Positions 1-8,912 of a stretch of 64,000 bases of DNA are shown here, piece by piece; within the stretch, counting starts at the first letter, position 1, and each line of letters begins with the position of its first letter. The position numbers and the translations under genes were made by a program. Below the pieces are notes generated by a model. That model saw only the letters and a list, made by a program, of their open reading frames with translations, ran no database searches and was not told where the DNA came from. The stretch spans positions 1 to 64,000 of the forward strand of contig CAVZAE010000011.1 in assembly GCA_963773195.1 (NCBI GenBank), written 5' to 3'. This DNA comes from CAIWHR01 sp963773195 (lineage in GTDB: Bacteria > Pseudomonadota > Gammaproteobacteria > Burkholderiales > Casimicrobiaceae).

Positions 1-725
1 TCCGGATGCCCCGCGAGATCCGATTTCACGCCGTTGGCGCGCGCGGCATCCGCCGAGAGCGCACTGTCGGCAGTCAGCGGGCCGTCGCAGACGGCCGCGC
101 CGAACAGGCCTTGCTCGGCCATCGACTTGAGCGCGGCGGCGTCGGCCGTCGACGCGAACGCGGGGGTCACGTAGTCCATCGCGGCGAGCAGCGCCACACC
201 GGGCGCAGCAACGCCGAGCGCGCGCGCGAGCTCGATCGTGTTGGCGACGATGTCCTTCTTCGCCGCGAGATTGGGCGCGATGTTGAGCTGCGCATCTGCG
301 ATCAGCAAGCCGCTGGGCCGGCCGGGCAGGTCGACGAAGTAGGCATGCGACAGCCGGCGATCGGTCCGCAAGCCCGAGTCGGGAGCGGCGACCGGCGCGA
401 GCAGATCGGCGTCGCTCATGCTGCCCTTGATGAGTGCCGCGGCCTTGCGGTCCCGGGCGATTTCAGCGGCACGCTGACCCGCGACCCGCGGATCATCCGG
501 CGTGTCGACGATCGGGAGTCTCGAGATGTCGAGGCCCGCTTTGAGCGCCACGTCGCGGATGCGGGTCTCGGGGCCGACCAGGACCGGTTCGAGATAGCCG
601 GCGAACGCTCCTGAAAGCGCGGTCTGCAGCGAGTCGGGATCGCACGGGTACACGATGGCCGCCGGCAAGGACGGCCGCATCCGGATCTTCTCGACGAGCT
701 TCTGGAAGTGCAGGCGCGGAGCCAT
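1..725 (-). CDS. pta: Phosphate acetyltransferase (partial, 3' end off window)
   Basis: Phosphotransacetylase of the PTA/PTB family, converting acetyl phosphate and CoA to acetyl-CoA. The minus-strand frame from the ATG at 725 stays open to the window edge (about 241 residues). It begins MAPRLHFQKLVEKIRMRPS and has the family's N-terminal fold (AAIVYPCDPDSL, EPVLVGPE) and the KGSMSDADL segment. It lies downstream of tauC on the same strand. In dissimilatory sulfonate clusters pta accompanies xsc because Xsc makes acetyl phosphate, so that is its likely job here. The C-terminal half and stop lie outside the window. The family call is firm; the role follows from context. Confidence 0.85.
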   Translation of the reverse strand, partial: MAPRLHFQKLVEKIRMRPSLPAAIVYPCDPDSLQTALSGAFAGYLEPVLVGPETRIRDVALKAGLDISRLPIVDTPDDPRVAGQRAAEIARDRKAAALIKGSMSDADLLAPVAAPDSGLRTDRRLSHAYFVDLPGRPSGLLIADAQLNIAPNLAAKKDIVANTIELARALGVAAPGVALLAAMDYVTPAFASTADAAALKSMAEQGLFGAAVCDGPLTADSALSADAARANGVKSDLAGHP

Positions 726-841
726 GGTAGCCGCAGCGTGGCAAGCCCCTACCGCGTTGTCAACTGCCGGACGGCGGAAGCCGACGGCGGGGGTTGCGTG
801 CCCGACAGGCGGATGAGCGGCAGCGGGTCGCTTGCTCGGGG

Positions 842-1654
842 CTAGACCTTCCCCTTCCACGGCACCACCAGATGCTCGACGTAGCGCATCAGCAGGTCGA
901 ACAGGTAGGCGATCGCGCCGATCACGACGATCCCCATGATCACGATGTCGGTGCGGAGGAAATTCGACGCGTTCAGCACCATCTGGCCGAGCCCGTGCGT
1001 TGCCGCGACCATTTCGGCGGCGACAAGCGTGGTCCAGCCGAAGCCGATCGCGATCCGCATCGCGGTGAGGATCTCGGGCATCGCCGCCGGGATGATGACG
1101 TGGACGATCACCTGCCACTTCGAGGCGCCCATCGAGTAGGCGGCGTGGATCTGCTCCTGCGACACCGAGCGCACGCCGGCACGCGCGCTCATCGCGAGCG
1201 GCGCGAAGCAGGCGAGGTAGATGAGCAGCACCTTCGAGAGCTCGTCGATGCCGAACCAGATGACGATCAGCGGCAGGTACGCGAGCGGCGGCAGCGGCCG
1301 GTAGAACTCGATCGGCGGGTCGAAGATCCCGCGCGCGATCCGCGACACACCCATCGCGATGCCGATCGGGATCGCCGTCACGCATGCGGCGAGGAACGCC
1401 GCGAACACGCGGAACATCGACCAGCCGAAGTGCGTCGCGAGCGGGGCGTCGGTGAGCTGCCCCATCGCGGATTCGTAGAGACGCGTGAACACGGTCTCCG
1501 GGGTCGGCAGGAACAGCGGGGGCAGCCAGCGGTAGTGGCTCGCGAGCCACCACAGCGCGAACAGGATGACCATCGTGACGACGCTGATCAGCGTCGTCTT
1601 GCCCTCGCCGGGCGTCGAGTAGCTCGACGTCTTGGGCCGCGTTTCGCCGTTCAT
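842..1654 (-). CDS. tauC: Taurine ABC transporter permease TauC
   Basis: Inner-membrane permease of the nitrate/sulfonate/taurine (SsuC/TauC) family, 270 residues, the usual length. A first membrane segment lies near residues 22-40. The BPD_transp_1 domain has the EAA-type loop around GASKWQVIVHVIIPAAMPEIL, which contacts the ATPase. The ATG at 1654 overlaps the stop of a 38-codon reading frame (ATGA), so translation may be coupled. It follows tauA and tauB and precedes pta. Substrate is inferred from linkage to xsc and the aminotransferase; SsuC-like alkanesulfonate transport is the alternative. Confidence 0.85.
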   Translation of the reverse strand: MNGETRPKTSSYSTPGEGKTTLISVVTMVILFALWWLASHYRWLPPLFLPTPETVFTRLYESAMGQLTDAPLATHFGWSMFRVFAAFLAACVTAIPIGIAMGVSRIARGIFDPPIEFYRPLPPLAYLPLIVIWFGIDELSKVLLIYLACFAPLAMSARAGVRSVSQEQIHAAYSMGASKWQVIVHVIIPAAMPEILTAMRIAIGFGWTTLVAAEMVAATHGLGQMVLNASNFLRTDIVIMGIVVIGAIAYLFDLLMRYVEHLVVPWKGKV

Positions 1655-1767
1655 GCGGCCTCCGAGCCCACGTCGCGAATCGTTCCACTGAGGTGTCGGC
1701 CGCTCTCAATCGCTCGGCGACGCGCCCTACGGGCCTCGGCTCGCTGGCGCTCGCCCGCCTCGCTCAT
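1651..1767 (-). CDS. Possible 38-aa small ORF between tauB and tauC
   Basis: A 38-codon frame starts at an ATG that overlaps the tauB stop (ATGA at 1764-1767) and ends in a TGA that overlaps the tauC ATG (1651-1654). It fills the 109-nt gap exactly. The predicted peptide is very basic (MSEAGERQRAEARRARRRA at the N-terminus) with no recognised family or membrane segment. It may be a real small protein, or a translated spacer that carries ribosomes from tauB to tauC. Low-complexity Arg/Ala/Glu content is common in chance frames at this GC content, so confidence is limited. Confidence 0.35.
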   Translation of the reverse strand: MSEAGERQRAEARRARRRAIESGRHLSGTIRDVGSEAA

Positions 1768-2558
1768 TCGTACGCCTCTACTTCGACTTCCCGATGCAGG
1801 ATGACCGCCAGCACCTCCTCGCGCACGCGGATGAAGTCCGGCGACGACTTGACGGCGCGCGCGTCGCGAGTGGCGATGAACCGCCGGCCGAAGTCGAGCT
1901 CGTACTCGTGCGAGATCTTCCCGGGCCGTGGCGTCATCACGACCAGGTGCGTTGCGAGGAACAACGCTTCCTCGACGCTGTGCGTGATGAAGAAGCACAT
2001 CTTGCCGGTACGGTGCCAGACGTCGAGGATCAGTTCCTGGATCGACTCGCGCGTGAACGCGTCGAGCGCGCCCAACGGCTCGTCCATCAGCAGTACCTGC
2101 GGATCGGAGGCCAGCGCGCGCGCGATGCCGACGCGCTGCTGCATGCCACCCGAGAGCTCGTAGATCGCGCGGTCGCCGAAGTCCTCGAGGCCGACCAGTC
2201 GCAGCGTCTCCTGCGCGACGCGGCGGCGCTGCTCGGCAGGGACGCCGCGCATGCGCAGCCCGAACGCGACGTTGTCGACCACGTTGAGCCAGGGCATCAG
2301 CGCATGCTTCTGGAACACGACGCCGCGGTCGGCGCCGGGGCCTTCGACCGGCTTGCCGCCCAGCAGGATCTCGCCTTCCGTCGGCGGGAGAAAGCCCGCG
2401 ATGCACGACAGCAGCGTCGTCTTGCCGCAGCCCGACGCGCCGATTGCGACGACGAAGTCGCCGTCGCGCATCGAGAGATTGACGTGGGAGAGTGCGTCGA
2501 CCGTCCCGGCCTTCGTCCCGTAGCGGACGCCGAGGTCGCGGATGTCGAGCGAGGGCAC
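1764..2558 (-). CDS. tauB: Taurine ABC transporter ATP-binding protein TauB
   Basis: ATPase of the nitrate/sulfonate/taurine importer, 264 residues. Walker A GASGCGKTT lies at about residues 40-48, the signature LSGGMQQR at about 135-142, Walker B VLLMDEP at about 155-161, and an ITHSVEEA switch region follows. The start is GTG at 2558; no better in-frame ATG precedes the conserved N-terminus (PSLDIRDLGVRYG). It lies 77 nt downstream of tauA on the same strand. It would energise uptake through TauC. Family assignment is firm; taurine as substrate comes from context. Confidence 0.88.
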   Translation of the reverse strand: MPSLDIRDLGVRYGTKAGTVDALSHVNLSMRDGDFVVAIGASGCGKTTLLSCIAGFLPPTEGEILLGGKPVEGPGADRGVVFQKHALMPWLNVVDNVAFGLRMRGVPAEQRRRVAQETLRLVGLEDFGDRAIYELSGGMQQRVGIARALASDPQVLLMDEPLGALDAFTRESIQELILDVWHRTGKMCFFITHSVEEALFLATHLVVMTPRPGKISHEYELDFGRRFIATRDARAVKSSPDFIRVREEVLAVILHREVEVEAYE

Positions 2559-2635
2559 GCGCGGTCTAGTGCGCCGGATCGGACGAGCGCCGGCGGGCGA
2601 AGAATGTCAGTCGGTCTTCGCCCGCGCGGGTGCCG

Positions 2636-3631
2636 CTACTTCATCGCCTGCGTTACCCACTGCGTCGTCACGTTCTTGCTGAAGTCGGGCGCGACCGACT
2701 GCAGCCTGCCTTGCTCCTTCAGGAAGTTCGCCTGTTGCGAGAGCGCCTTCGCTGCGGCGCCGTCCGCGCCGCCACCGAGCCACGCCGGCGACGCCTGCTC
2801 GTCCAGGCTCGGGAAGCCGTACAGCGCCATCGCGTCCGCGACGTCCTCGGGCTTGCCGCCGGACCACTTCGCGACGGCCGCCGACTTGGCCGAATCGCCC
2901 GTCCACGACTTGGGATTGGCGCGATATTCGGCATCCGACTTGGCGAGCGCCTTGACCAGCGCCACCATGAATGCCGGGTTCTCCGTGGCGAACTTCTTCG
3001 AGACAACCAGCCCGTCGAAGGTGCAGGCACCCTGCTTGCAGATGTCGCCCGACGTCGTCAGCACCTTGCCGTTCTTCTTGACCTGCGACAGCACCGGATC
3101 CCAGATGAACGTGGCGTCGATGTCGCCGCGGCCCCAGGCGGCGGCGATCTCCGGCGGCCGCATGTTCAGCACCTGGACGTCACCGGGCTTCAAGCCTGCC
3201 TTCTGCAGCGCGTAGAGCAGCTGGAAGTGCGACGTCGAGACGAACGGTGTGCCGACCTTCTTGCCCTTCAAATCGGCGATCGTGTTGACGCCGCTGCCGT
3301 TGCGCGCGACCAGTGCTTCGGCCGCCGCGATGTCCTCGAGGATCCAGAAGAGGTCCACGTCCATCCCTTGGCTGATGGCCGTGGCCACGCCCGTCGAGCC
3401 GACCTCGCCGATCGCGACGTCGCCGGACGCCATTGCGCGGATCACGTCGCCGCCGCCGCCGAACTGGCGCCAGTTGATCTTGTAGCCGGTCGCCTTCTCG
3501 ATCTCGCCGGTCTGCTGTACCCACCGGAAGGGGTTCATCATGTCCTGGTAGGCGAAGGTCACCGTCTTCTGCGCCCAGGCGGGCAGCGCGGCGGCAAGCG
3601 TGAGGACGACGGCAGCGAGCAAGCGTTTCAT
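2636..3631 (-). CDS. tauA: Taurine ABC transporter periplasmic binding protein TauA
   Basis: Periplasmic solute-binding protein of the SsuA/TauA (NMT1-like) family, 331 residues. Residues 1-20 form a clear Sec signal peptide ending PAWA before QK. The mature start TVTFAYQDMMNPFRWVQQ and the segments VIRAMASGDVAIGEVGSTG and GRGDIDATFIWDPVLS are typical of TauA, where the aromatic/charged pocket binds the sulfonate. A GGGAGG ribosome site stands upstream of the ATG at 3631. It is the first transporter gene after the aminotransferase, consistent with a taurine operon. Confidence 0.88.
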   Translation of the reverse strand: MKRLLAAVVLTLAAALPAWAQKTVTFAYQDMMNPFRWVQQTGEIEKATGYKINWRQFGGGGDVIRAMASGDVAIGEVGSTGVATAISQGMDVDLFWILEDIAAAEALVARNGSGVNTIADLKGKKVGTPFVSTSHFQLLYALQKAGLKPGDVQVLNMRPPEIAAAWGRGDIDATFIWDPVLSQVKKNGKVLTTSGDICKQGACTFDGLVVSKKFATENPAFMVALVKALAKSDAEYRANPKSWTGDSAKSAAVAKWSGGKPEDVADAMALYGFPSLDEQASPAWLGGGADGAAAKALSQQANFLKEQGRLQSVAPDFSKNVTTQWVTQAMK

Positions 3632-3707
3632 GACAACCTCCCGGCCCGATGGCCATTGAGCGGCGCCGGCAGCGCTCTCGCGGCGCCGCGCGGCGGATGT
3701 GGGGACT

Positions 3708-5054
3708 CTAGATCTGCGCGAGCGTCTTGCGCAAGATGTCCGCGATCATATCGATATGCGTCTTCTCGGCGATCAGCGGCGGTGCGAGGATCGCCGAGTC
3801 GCCGGTCGTCTTGAGATGCAGCCCGTTGTCGAAGAGCTTCTTCTGGAACACGTGGCCGCGCGCGCCCGGCCCGCCCGCCGCCTGCACGTCGATCGTGGCG
3901 AACATCCCGTAGCCGCGGATGTCGGATACGATCGGCACGTCCTTGAGCGAGAAGATGGCGTCGAGGAAATACGGCGACAGAGCTCGGCCGCGCGCGAACA
4001 GGTCTTCCTTCTTGTAGATGTCGAGCACCGCCAGGCCCGCCGCGCACGGGCCCGGATGGCCCGAGTAGGTGTAGCCGTGAAAGAACTCGATTGCACCCTC
4101 CGGCGCCGCGGCCATGATCGTGTCGTGAATGCGCTCGGAAATGGCGACCGCGCCCATCGGCTGCGCGCCGTTGGTGAGGCCCTTCGCCATCGTCATCACG
4201 TCCGGCGTGACCCCGAAGCTCTGCGCGGCGAACGCCTGGCCCGTGCGCCCGAAGCCGCAGATCACCTCGTCGAAGATGAGCAGGATGCCGTGCGTGTCGC
4301 AGATCTCGCGCAGCCGCTTCAGGTAGCCCTTCGGCGGCACGAGGCAACCGGTGGAGCCGGCGATCGGCTCGACGAAGCACGCGGCGATGTTCTCGGCGCC
4401 GTACAGATTCACGAAGCGCGCGAGGTCGTCGGCCAGCTCCGCACCGTGCGCACCCTCACCTTTCGTGAAGAAGTTGTCCTTGAGGTGCGTATGCCGCATG
4501 TGGGCAATCCCGGGCAGTCCCGGTCCGAACTTGCGGCGGTTGTTGACGAGGCCCGACAGCGCGACGCCGCCGAAGTTGACGCCGTGATAGGCCCGCTCGC
4601 GCGAGATGAACACGTTGCGGCCGCTTTGTCCGCGCGCCTGGTGGTAGGCAAGCGCGACTTTCATCGCGCTATCGACGGCCTCGGAGCCGGAGTTCGCGAA
4701 GAAGATCCGGTTCAGGTCGCCCGGCGTGAGCTCGGCGACGCGCGTCGCGAGCTCGAACTGCTTCGGGTGGCCGCGCAGGAATGGAGGCACGAAGTCGAGC
4801 TCGGCCATCTGCCGGCCGACGGCCTCCGCGATTTCCTTGCGCCCGTGCCCCGCATTGACGCAGAAGAGGCCGGACGAGGCATCGATCAGCTTCTCGCCGC
4901 GGTCGCTCCAGTAGAACATCCCTTCCGCGCGGACGACCATCTTGGGGTCGGCCTTGAAGTCGCGGTTGGGGGTGAACGGCATCCAGTATTCATCGAGCGA
5001 AATCCGCTGGGCAGCGGCTCCGCCTTGCTGGATCGTGAGTTCGGCGTGGCCCAT
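3708..5054 (-). CDS. tpa: Class III omega-amino acid:pyruvate aminotransferase, likely taurine:pyruvate (Tpa)
   Basis: PLP-dependent class III aminotransferase, 448 residues from the ATG at 5054, which has AGGAG at good spacing; a longer start at 5090 lacks this. Visible motifs are SLDEYWMPFT near the N-terminus, FFANSGSEAVDSA, the IFDEVICGFGRTG Asp segment and the Schiff-base lysine in MAKGLTNG. Expected reaction: taurine + pyruvate to sulfoacetaldehyde + alanine, in the cytoplasm. The sequence also resembles beta-alanine:pyruvate aminotransferases, so specificity is not fixed by sequence. Adjacency to tauABC, ald and xsc favours taurine. Confidence 0.8.
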   Translation of the reverse strand: MGHAELTIQQGGAAAQRISLDEYWMPFTPNRDFKADPKMVVRAEGMFYWSDRGEKLIDASSGLFCVNAGHGRKEIAEAVGRQMAELDFVPPFLRGHPKQFELATRVAELTPGDLNRIFFANSGSEAVDSAMKVALAYHQARGQSGRNVFISRERAYHGVNFGGVALSGLVNNRRKFGPGLPGIAHMRHTHLKDNFFTKGEGAHGAELADDLARFVNLYGAENIAACFVEPIAGSTGCLVPPKGYLKRLREICDTHGILLIFDEVICGFGRTGQAFAAQSFGVTPDVMTMAKGLTNGAQPMGAVAISERIHDTIMAAAPEGAIEFFHGYTYSGHPGPCAAGLAVLDIYKKEDLFARGRALSPYFLDAIFSLKDVPIVSDIRGYGMFATIDVQAAGGPGARGHVFQKKLFDNGLHLKTTGDSAILAPPLIAEKTHIDMIADILRKTLAQI

Positions 5055-5170
5055 CGTCGGTCTCCTGATGCTGCAGTGCGGCAAGCCCACGGCCGCCGCG
5101 AGCGCAGCGAGTGCGAATTGGAATCCAGCATCCTACACCCGCGGGCTCCTCTGCGGGGAGGTTGCTGCAG

Positions 5171-5845
5171 TCAGTTCTCGCCGACGTCGGGGCTGCGCTC
5201 GACGTAGTGCAGCACCACGATGAGACCGACCGTGGCGACGACGAGGTAGAGGGGGCCGAAGAGCCAGAACGCGAGCGGCACGGCGGCGAGGAACGCGCGG
5301 ATCCCCACCGAATAGAAATGCCCGGCGCTCACGAGACGATGAGCGACATGCCGCGGCCCCATGCCCGGATGGGCTGCGGCGTCGGGGACGTTGATCATGA
5401 ACACGACGTGGTTCAGCAGCCGGACAGTCCACGTGAACGCGAAGAATGCGGCAATGAACGCGCAGAGCAGCACCATGATCTTGATGATCCAGATCTCCTG
5501 CGAGCTCGAGCCGCCGAGGCTGACCGCGTGCCACGTGCGCGCGAGCGTCTCGCCCTGGCCGGTCAGCGTGAGGGTGCCCAGGATCAGCAGCGCGGCGGAG
5601 GACGCCATGAACGTCGCCGACATGGTGAAGTTGCGCAGCGTCTGCACCGCCATCACGTCGCGGGTCGGATTGGCCATCACGTGTTCGACCCACCTCGTGC
5701 GCGCCGTGTCGTTGATGCCGTGAATCGTGTAATGCGGATCGGCTCGCGCGCGTCGCCACAGGAACACGTAGTAGGCGGCGACCATCGCTGCGCTCGCGCC
5801 AAGCGCGGCCAGGTCGGTGCCCATGTTGTCGATCCATGCGGCCAT
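5171..5845 (-). CDS. DUF599-family membrane protein in the sulfonate cluster
   Basis: A 224-residue integral membrane protein matching DUF599 by its layout. It has an N-terminal hydrophobic segment, a polar loop with RWVEHVMANPTRDVMAVQTLRN, and several later membrane segments including one near the C-terminus. A GGAGAAG ribosome site precedes the ATG at 5845. It is first on the minus arm, 116 nt before tpa, and diverges from ald. DUF599 has no settled function. Sulfonate degraders must export sulfite or sulfate and no TauE/SafE-type exporter is visible here, so a transport role is possible but unproven. Confidence 0.75.
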   Translation of the reverse strand: MAAWIDNMGTDLAALGASAAMVAAYYVFLWRRARADPHYTIHGINDTARTRWVEHVMANPTRDVMAVQTLRNFTMSATFMASSAALLILGTLTLTGQGETLARTWHAVSLGGSSSQEIWIIKIMVLLCAFIAAFFAFTWTVRLLNHVVFMINVPDAAAHPGMGPRHVAHRLVSAGHFYSVGIRAFLAAVPLAFWLFGPLYLVVATVGLIVVLHYVERSPDVGEN

Positions 5846-5957
5846 CGCGTTCTTCTCCGGCGTGCGTGTGCCCGTTCGCGCGTTCCATTATCATAGCCGG
5901 TTGCGGGGCCGGGTGAGCCCGCGTCCCCGTCGCACCCCCCTGCCAGGAGCCTCTCCC

Positions 5958-7074
5958 ATGCGCATCGGTGTCCCCAAGGAGATCAAGGTGCTCGAGAACC
6001 GCGTCGGTCTTGTGCCGGGCAGCGTGCGTGAAGCGGTGGAGAACGGCCACGAGGTCGTCGTCGAGCACAACGCGGGGCAGGGCATCGGCATGGACGACGA
6101 CGCGTACCGCCGCGCCGGTGCGCGGATCGCCGCGACGGCGGCCGAGGTGTTCGCCGCAGCCGACATGATCGTCAAGGTGAAGGAGCCGCAGGCGGTCGAG
6201 CGCAAGATGCTGCGCAACGGCCAGATCCTGTTCACATATCTGCATCTCGCTCCGGATCCGGAACAGGCCAAGGACCTCGTCGCGAGCGGCGCCGTCTGTG
6301 TCGCGTACGAAACGGTGACTTCGCCGACCAGGAGGGCTGCCGCTGCTCGCGCCGATGTCGGAGGTCGCCGGGCGCATGGCCGTGCAGGCCGGTGCCTATT
6401 ACCTGGAGAAGCCGCACGGCGGGCTCGGCGTGCTGCTGGGCGGCGTGCCGGGCGTCGACCCGGCGAAGGTCGTGATCCTGGGCGGCGGCGTCGTAGGCTC
6501 GCACTCGTGCCACATCGCGCTGGGCATGGGCGCGGAGGTGTGGGTACTCGATCGCAGCGTCGACGTGCTGCGCGCGCTGTGGCGCCAGTTCGGCCGGCCG
6601 CTCAATACGGTGTTCTCCACGCAGGACGCGATCGAGAATCACGTGACGACCGCGGACCTGGTGATCGGCGGCGTGCTGATTCCCGGCGCGTCGGCACCGA
6701 GGCTCGTGTCCGCAGCGCTCGTCAAGCGGATGAAGCCGGGCTCGGTGATCGTCGACGTCGCAATCGACCAAGGCGGATGCTTCGAGACGTCGCGGCCGAC
6801 GACGCACGCCGATCCGGTCTACGTCGTCGACGGCGTCACGCACTATTGCGTGGCCAACATGCCGGGCGGCGTGCCGCGGACGTCGACGTTCGCGCTCAAC
6901 AACGCGACACTGCCGTTCGTGCTGGCGCTCGCGAACAAAGGTTGGAAGAAGGCTCTGGCCGACGACCCGCACCTCAAGAACGGGCTCAACATCGCGTTCG
7001 GCAAAGTGACGTGCCAGCCGGTCGCGGAGGCCCTGGGCTATGCGTACGCTCCGCCCGAAACCGTGATGGCCTGA
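5958..7074 (+). pseudogene. ald: Alanine dehydrogenase, interrupted by one frameshift
   Basis: NAD-dependent L-alanine dehydrogenase, oxidising alanine to pyruvate and ammonium. The N-terminal part (MRIGVPKEIKVLENRVGL) reads from the ATG at 5958, with CAGGAG upstream, to about 6320. The rest, from GGLPLLAPMSEVAGRM, is in the next frame and runs to 7074 with the Rossmann motif VVILGGGVVGS. A single inserted base near 6317-6325, within gtgacttcgccg, joins the two into one full-length protein. No other damage is seen, so this may be a sequencing error or a recent mutation. It would recycle the alanine made by Tpa. Confidence 0.8.
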
Positions 7075-7092
7075 CCGCCGAGGAAAGCACCC

Positions 7093-8892
7093 ATGAACAC
7101 GATGACCGAGCAGAAAAATCTCGCGGTAACGGGCCGGCAGAAGATGACACCGTCGGAAGCGTTCGTCGAGACACTGGTCGCGCACGGCGTGAAGGATGTA
7201 TTCGGGATCGTCGGCTCCGCTTATATGGATGCGCTCGACCTCTTCCCGCTCGCCGGCATCCGTTTCATCTCCGTCGCCCACGAGCAGGGCGGGGGGCACA
7301 TGGCCGACGGTTATGCACGGGTCTCGGGACGCCATGGCGTCTGCATCGCGCAGAACGGTCCCGGCATCACGAACTTCGTCACGTCCACGGCCGCCGCGTT
7401 CTGGGCGCATTCGCCGGTCGTCGTCGTCACGCCCGAGACCGGCAGCGCGACGATCGGGCTGGGGGGATTCCAGGAGACCGAGCAGTTGCCGATCTTCTCG
7501 AAGATCACCAAGTATCAGGCGCACGTCAACAACCGCGCCCGGATGGCGGAGCTCACGAGCCGAGCGTTCGATCGAGCGCGCCTCCAGATCGGCCCCACGC
7601 AGCTCAACATCCCGCGTGATTTCTTCTACGGCGACATCGAGTGCGAGATTCCGCGGCCGATCGCGATCGAGCGCGGCGCGGGCGGGGAGAAGAGTCTCGA
7701 CGAGGCGGCGACGCTCCTCGCCTCGGCGAAGTTCCCGGTCATCCTCTGCGGTGGCGGCGTCGTGATGGCCGATGGCGTTCCGGACGCCGTTCGCCTCGCC
7801 GAGAAGCTGCAGGCGCCAGTGGCGGTCTCGTATCTTCACAACGACGCCTTCCCCGCGCGCCATCCGCTGTGGGTCGGACCGCTCGGCTACCAAGGCAGCA
7901 AGGCGGCGATGAAGCTGATCGCGCAAGCCGACGTCGTGCTGGCGCTCGGCACACGGCTGGGACCGTTCGGCACGCTGCCGCAATACGGGATCGAATACTG
8001 GCCGAAGGATGCGCGGGTGATCCAGGTCGACGCCGACCCGACGATGGTGGGCCTCGTGAAGCCCGTTTCGGTCGGGATCTGCGGCGACGCAAAAGCGGCC
8101 GCGGCGGCGCTGCTGACGCGACTCGAATCGAGAACGCTCGCGTCCGCCGCCCGTGCGCAAGCGCGGCAGGATGCGATCAAGGCAGCCAAGTCCGAATGGG
8201 AGGCCGAGCTCGACGGCTGGGCGAAGGAGACCGACGCGTGGTCGCTCGAAGTGGCGAAGGGATCGGCGGCGATGCACCCGCGCCAGATGCTGCGCGAGCT
8301 CGAGCGCGCGATGCCCGAGGGTGCGATGGTGTCGACCGACATCGGCAACATCTGCTCGGTGTCGAACAGCTACCTGCGCTTCGATCAGCCGCGCTCGATG
8401 TTCGCCGCGATGAGCTTCGGTAACTGCGGCTATGCGTTCCCGACGATCATCGGTGCCAAGGTCGCCGCGCCGGACCGCGCGGCGATCGCCTACGTCGGCG
8501 ACGGCGCGTGGGGGATGAGCTTCGGCGAGCTCCAGACCTGCGTCCGCGAAGGGATCCCGGTCACCGCGATCGTATTCAACAACGGCCAGTGGGGCGCCGA
8601 GAAGAAGAATCACGTCGATTTCTACGACCAGCGCTTCATCGGTGTGAACCTCGACCGCCAGCCCTCGTGGGCAGCGGTGGCGCAGGCGATGGGGGCGGAG
8701 GGTCGCCGCATCGACAAGCTGGCCGACGTCGGTTCTGCGTTGCGCGACGCGGCCAAGGCACAGCGCGAAGGGAAGACGACCGTCCTCGAAATGATGGTGA
8801 CGCGCGAGCTGGGCGATCCGTTCCGCCGCGATGCGCTGGCGCTGCCGACGCGGCATCTCGCGAAATACGCGTCGACCGCGGCGCGGCGGTGA
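7093..8892 (+). CDS. xsc: Sulfoacetaldehyde acetyltransferase Xsc
   Basis: Thiamine-diphosphate enzyme that cleaves sulfoacetaldehyde with phosphate to sulfite and acetyl phosphate; it is the hub of C2 sulfonate breakdown. 599 residues, the normal family length. The N-terminal PYR domain has the catalytic-Glu segment AHEQGGGHMADGYARVSG. The C-terminal PP domain has the ThDP motif from GDGAWGMS to FNNGQWGAEKKN, the latter typical of Xsc rather than of acetolactate synthase. The ATG at 7093 follows GAGGAAAG and lies 18 nt after ald. Pta at the left edge would use its product. Confidence 0.92.
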   Translation: MNTMTEQKNLAVTGRQKMTPSEAFVETLVAHGVKDVFGIVGSAYMDALDLFPLAGIRFISVAHEQGGGHMADGYARVSGRHGVCIAQNGPGITNFVTSTAAAFWAHSPVVVVTPETGSATIGLGGFQETEQLPIFSKITKYQAHVNNRARMAELTSRAFDRARLQIGPTQLNIPRDFFYGDIECEIPRPIAIERGAGGEKSLDEAATLLASAKFPVILCGGGVVMADGVPDAVRLAEKLQAPVAVSYLHNDAFPARHPLWVGPLGYQGSKAAMKLIAQADVVLALGTRLGPFGTLPQYGIEYWPKDARVIQVDADPTMVGLVKPVSVGICGDAKAAAAALLTRLESRTLASAARAQARQDAIKAAKSEWEAELDGWAKETDAWSLEVAKGSAAMHPRQMLRELERAMPEGAMVSTDIGNICSVSNSYLRFDQPRSMFAAMSFGNCGYAFPTIIGAKVAAPDRAAIAYVGDGAWGMSFGELQTCVREGIPVTAIVFNNGQWGAEKKNHVDFYDQRFIGVNLDRQPSWAAVAQAMGAEGRRIDKLADVGSALRDAAKAQREGKTTVLEMMVTRELGDPFRRDALALPTRHLAKYASTAARR

Positions 8893-8912
8893 ACGACGCC
8901 GAAGGAGTCGGC

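Noticed and set aside
6232..8856. An 874-codon minus-strand frame across ald and xsc
   Set aside because: Xsc motifs on the plus strand are intact and full length; the antisense product is low-complexity Arg/His-rich.
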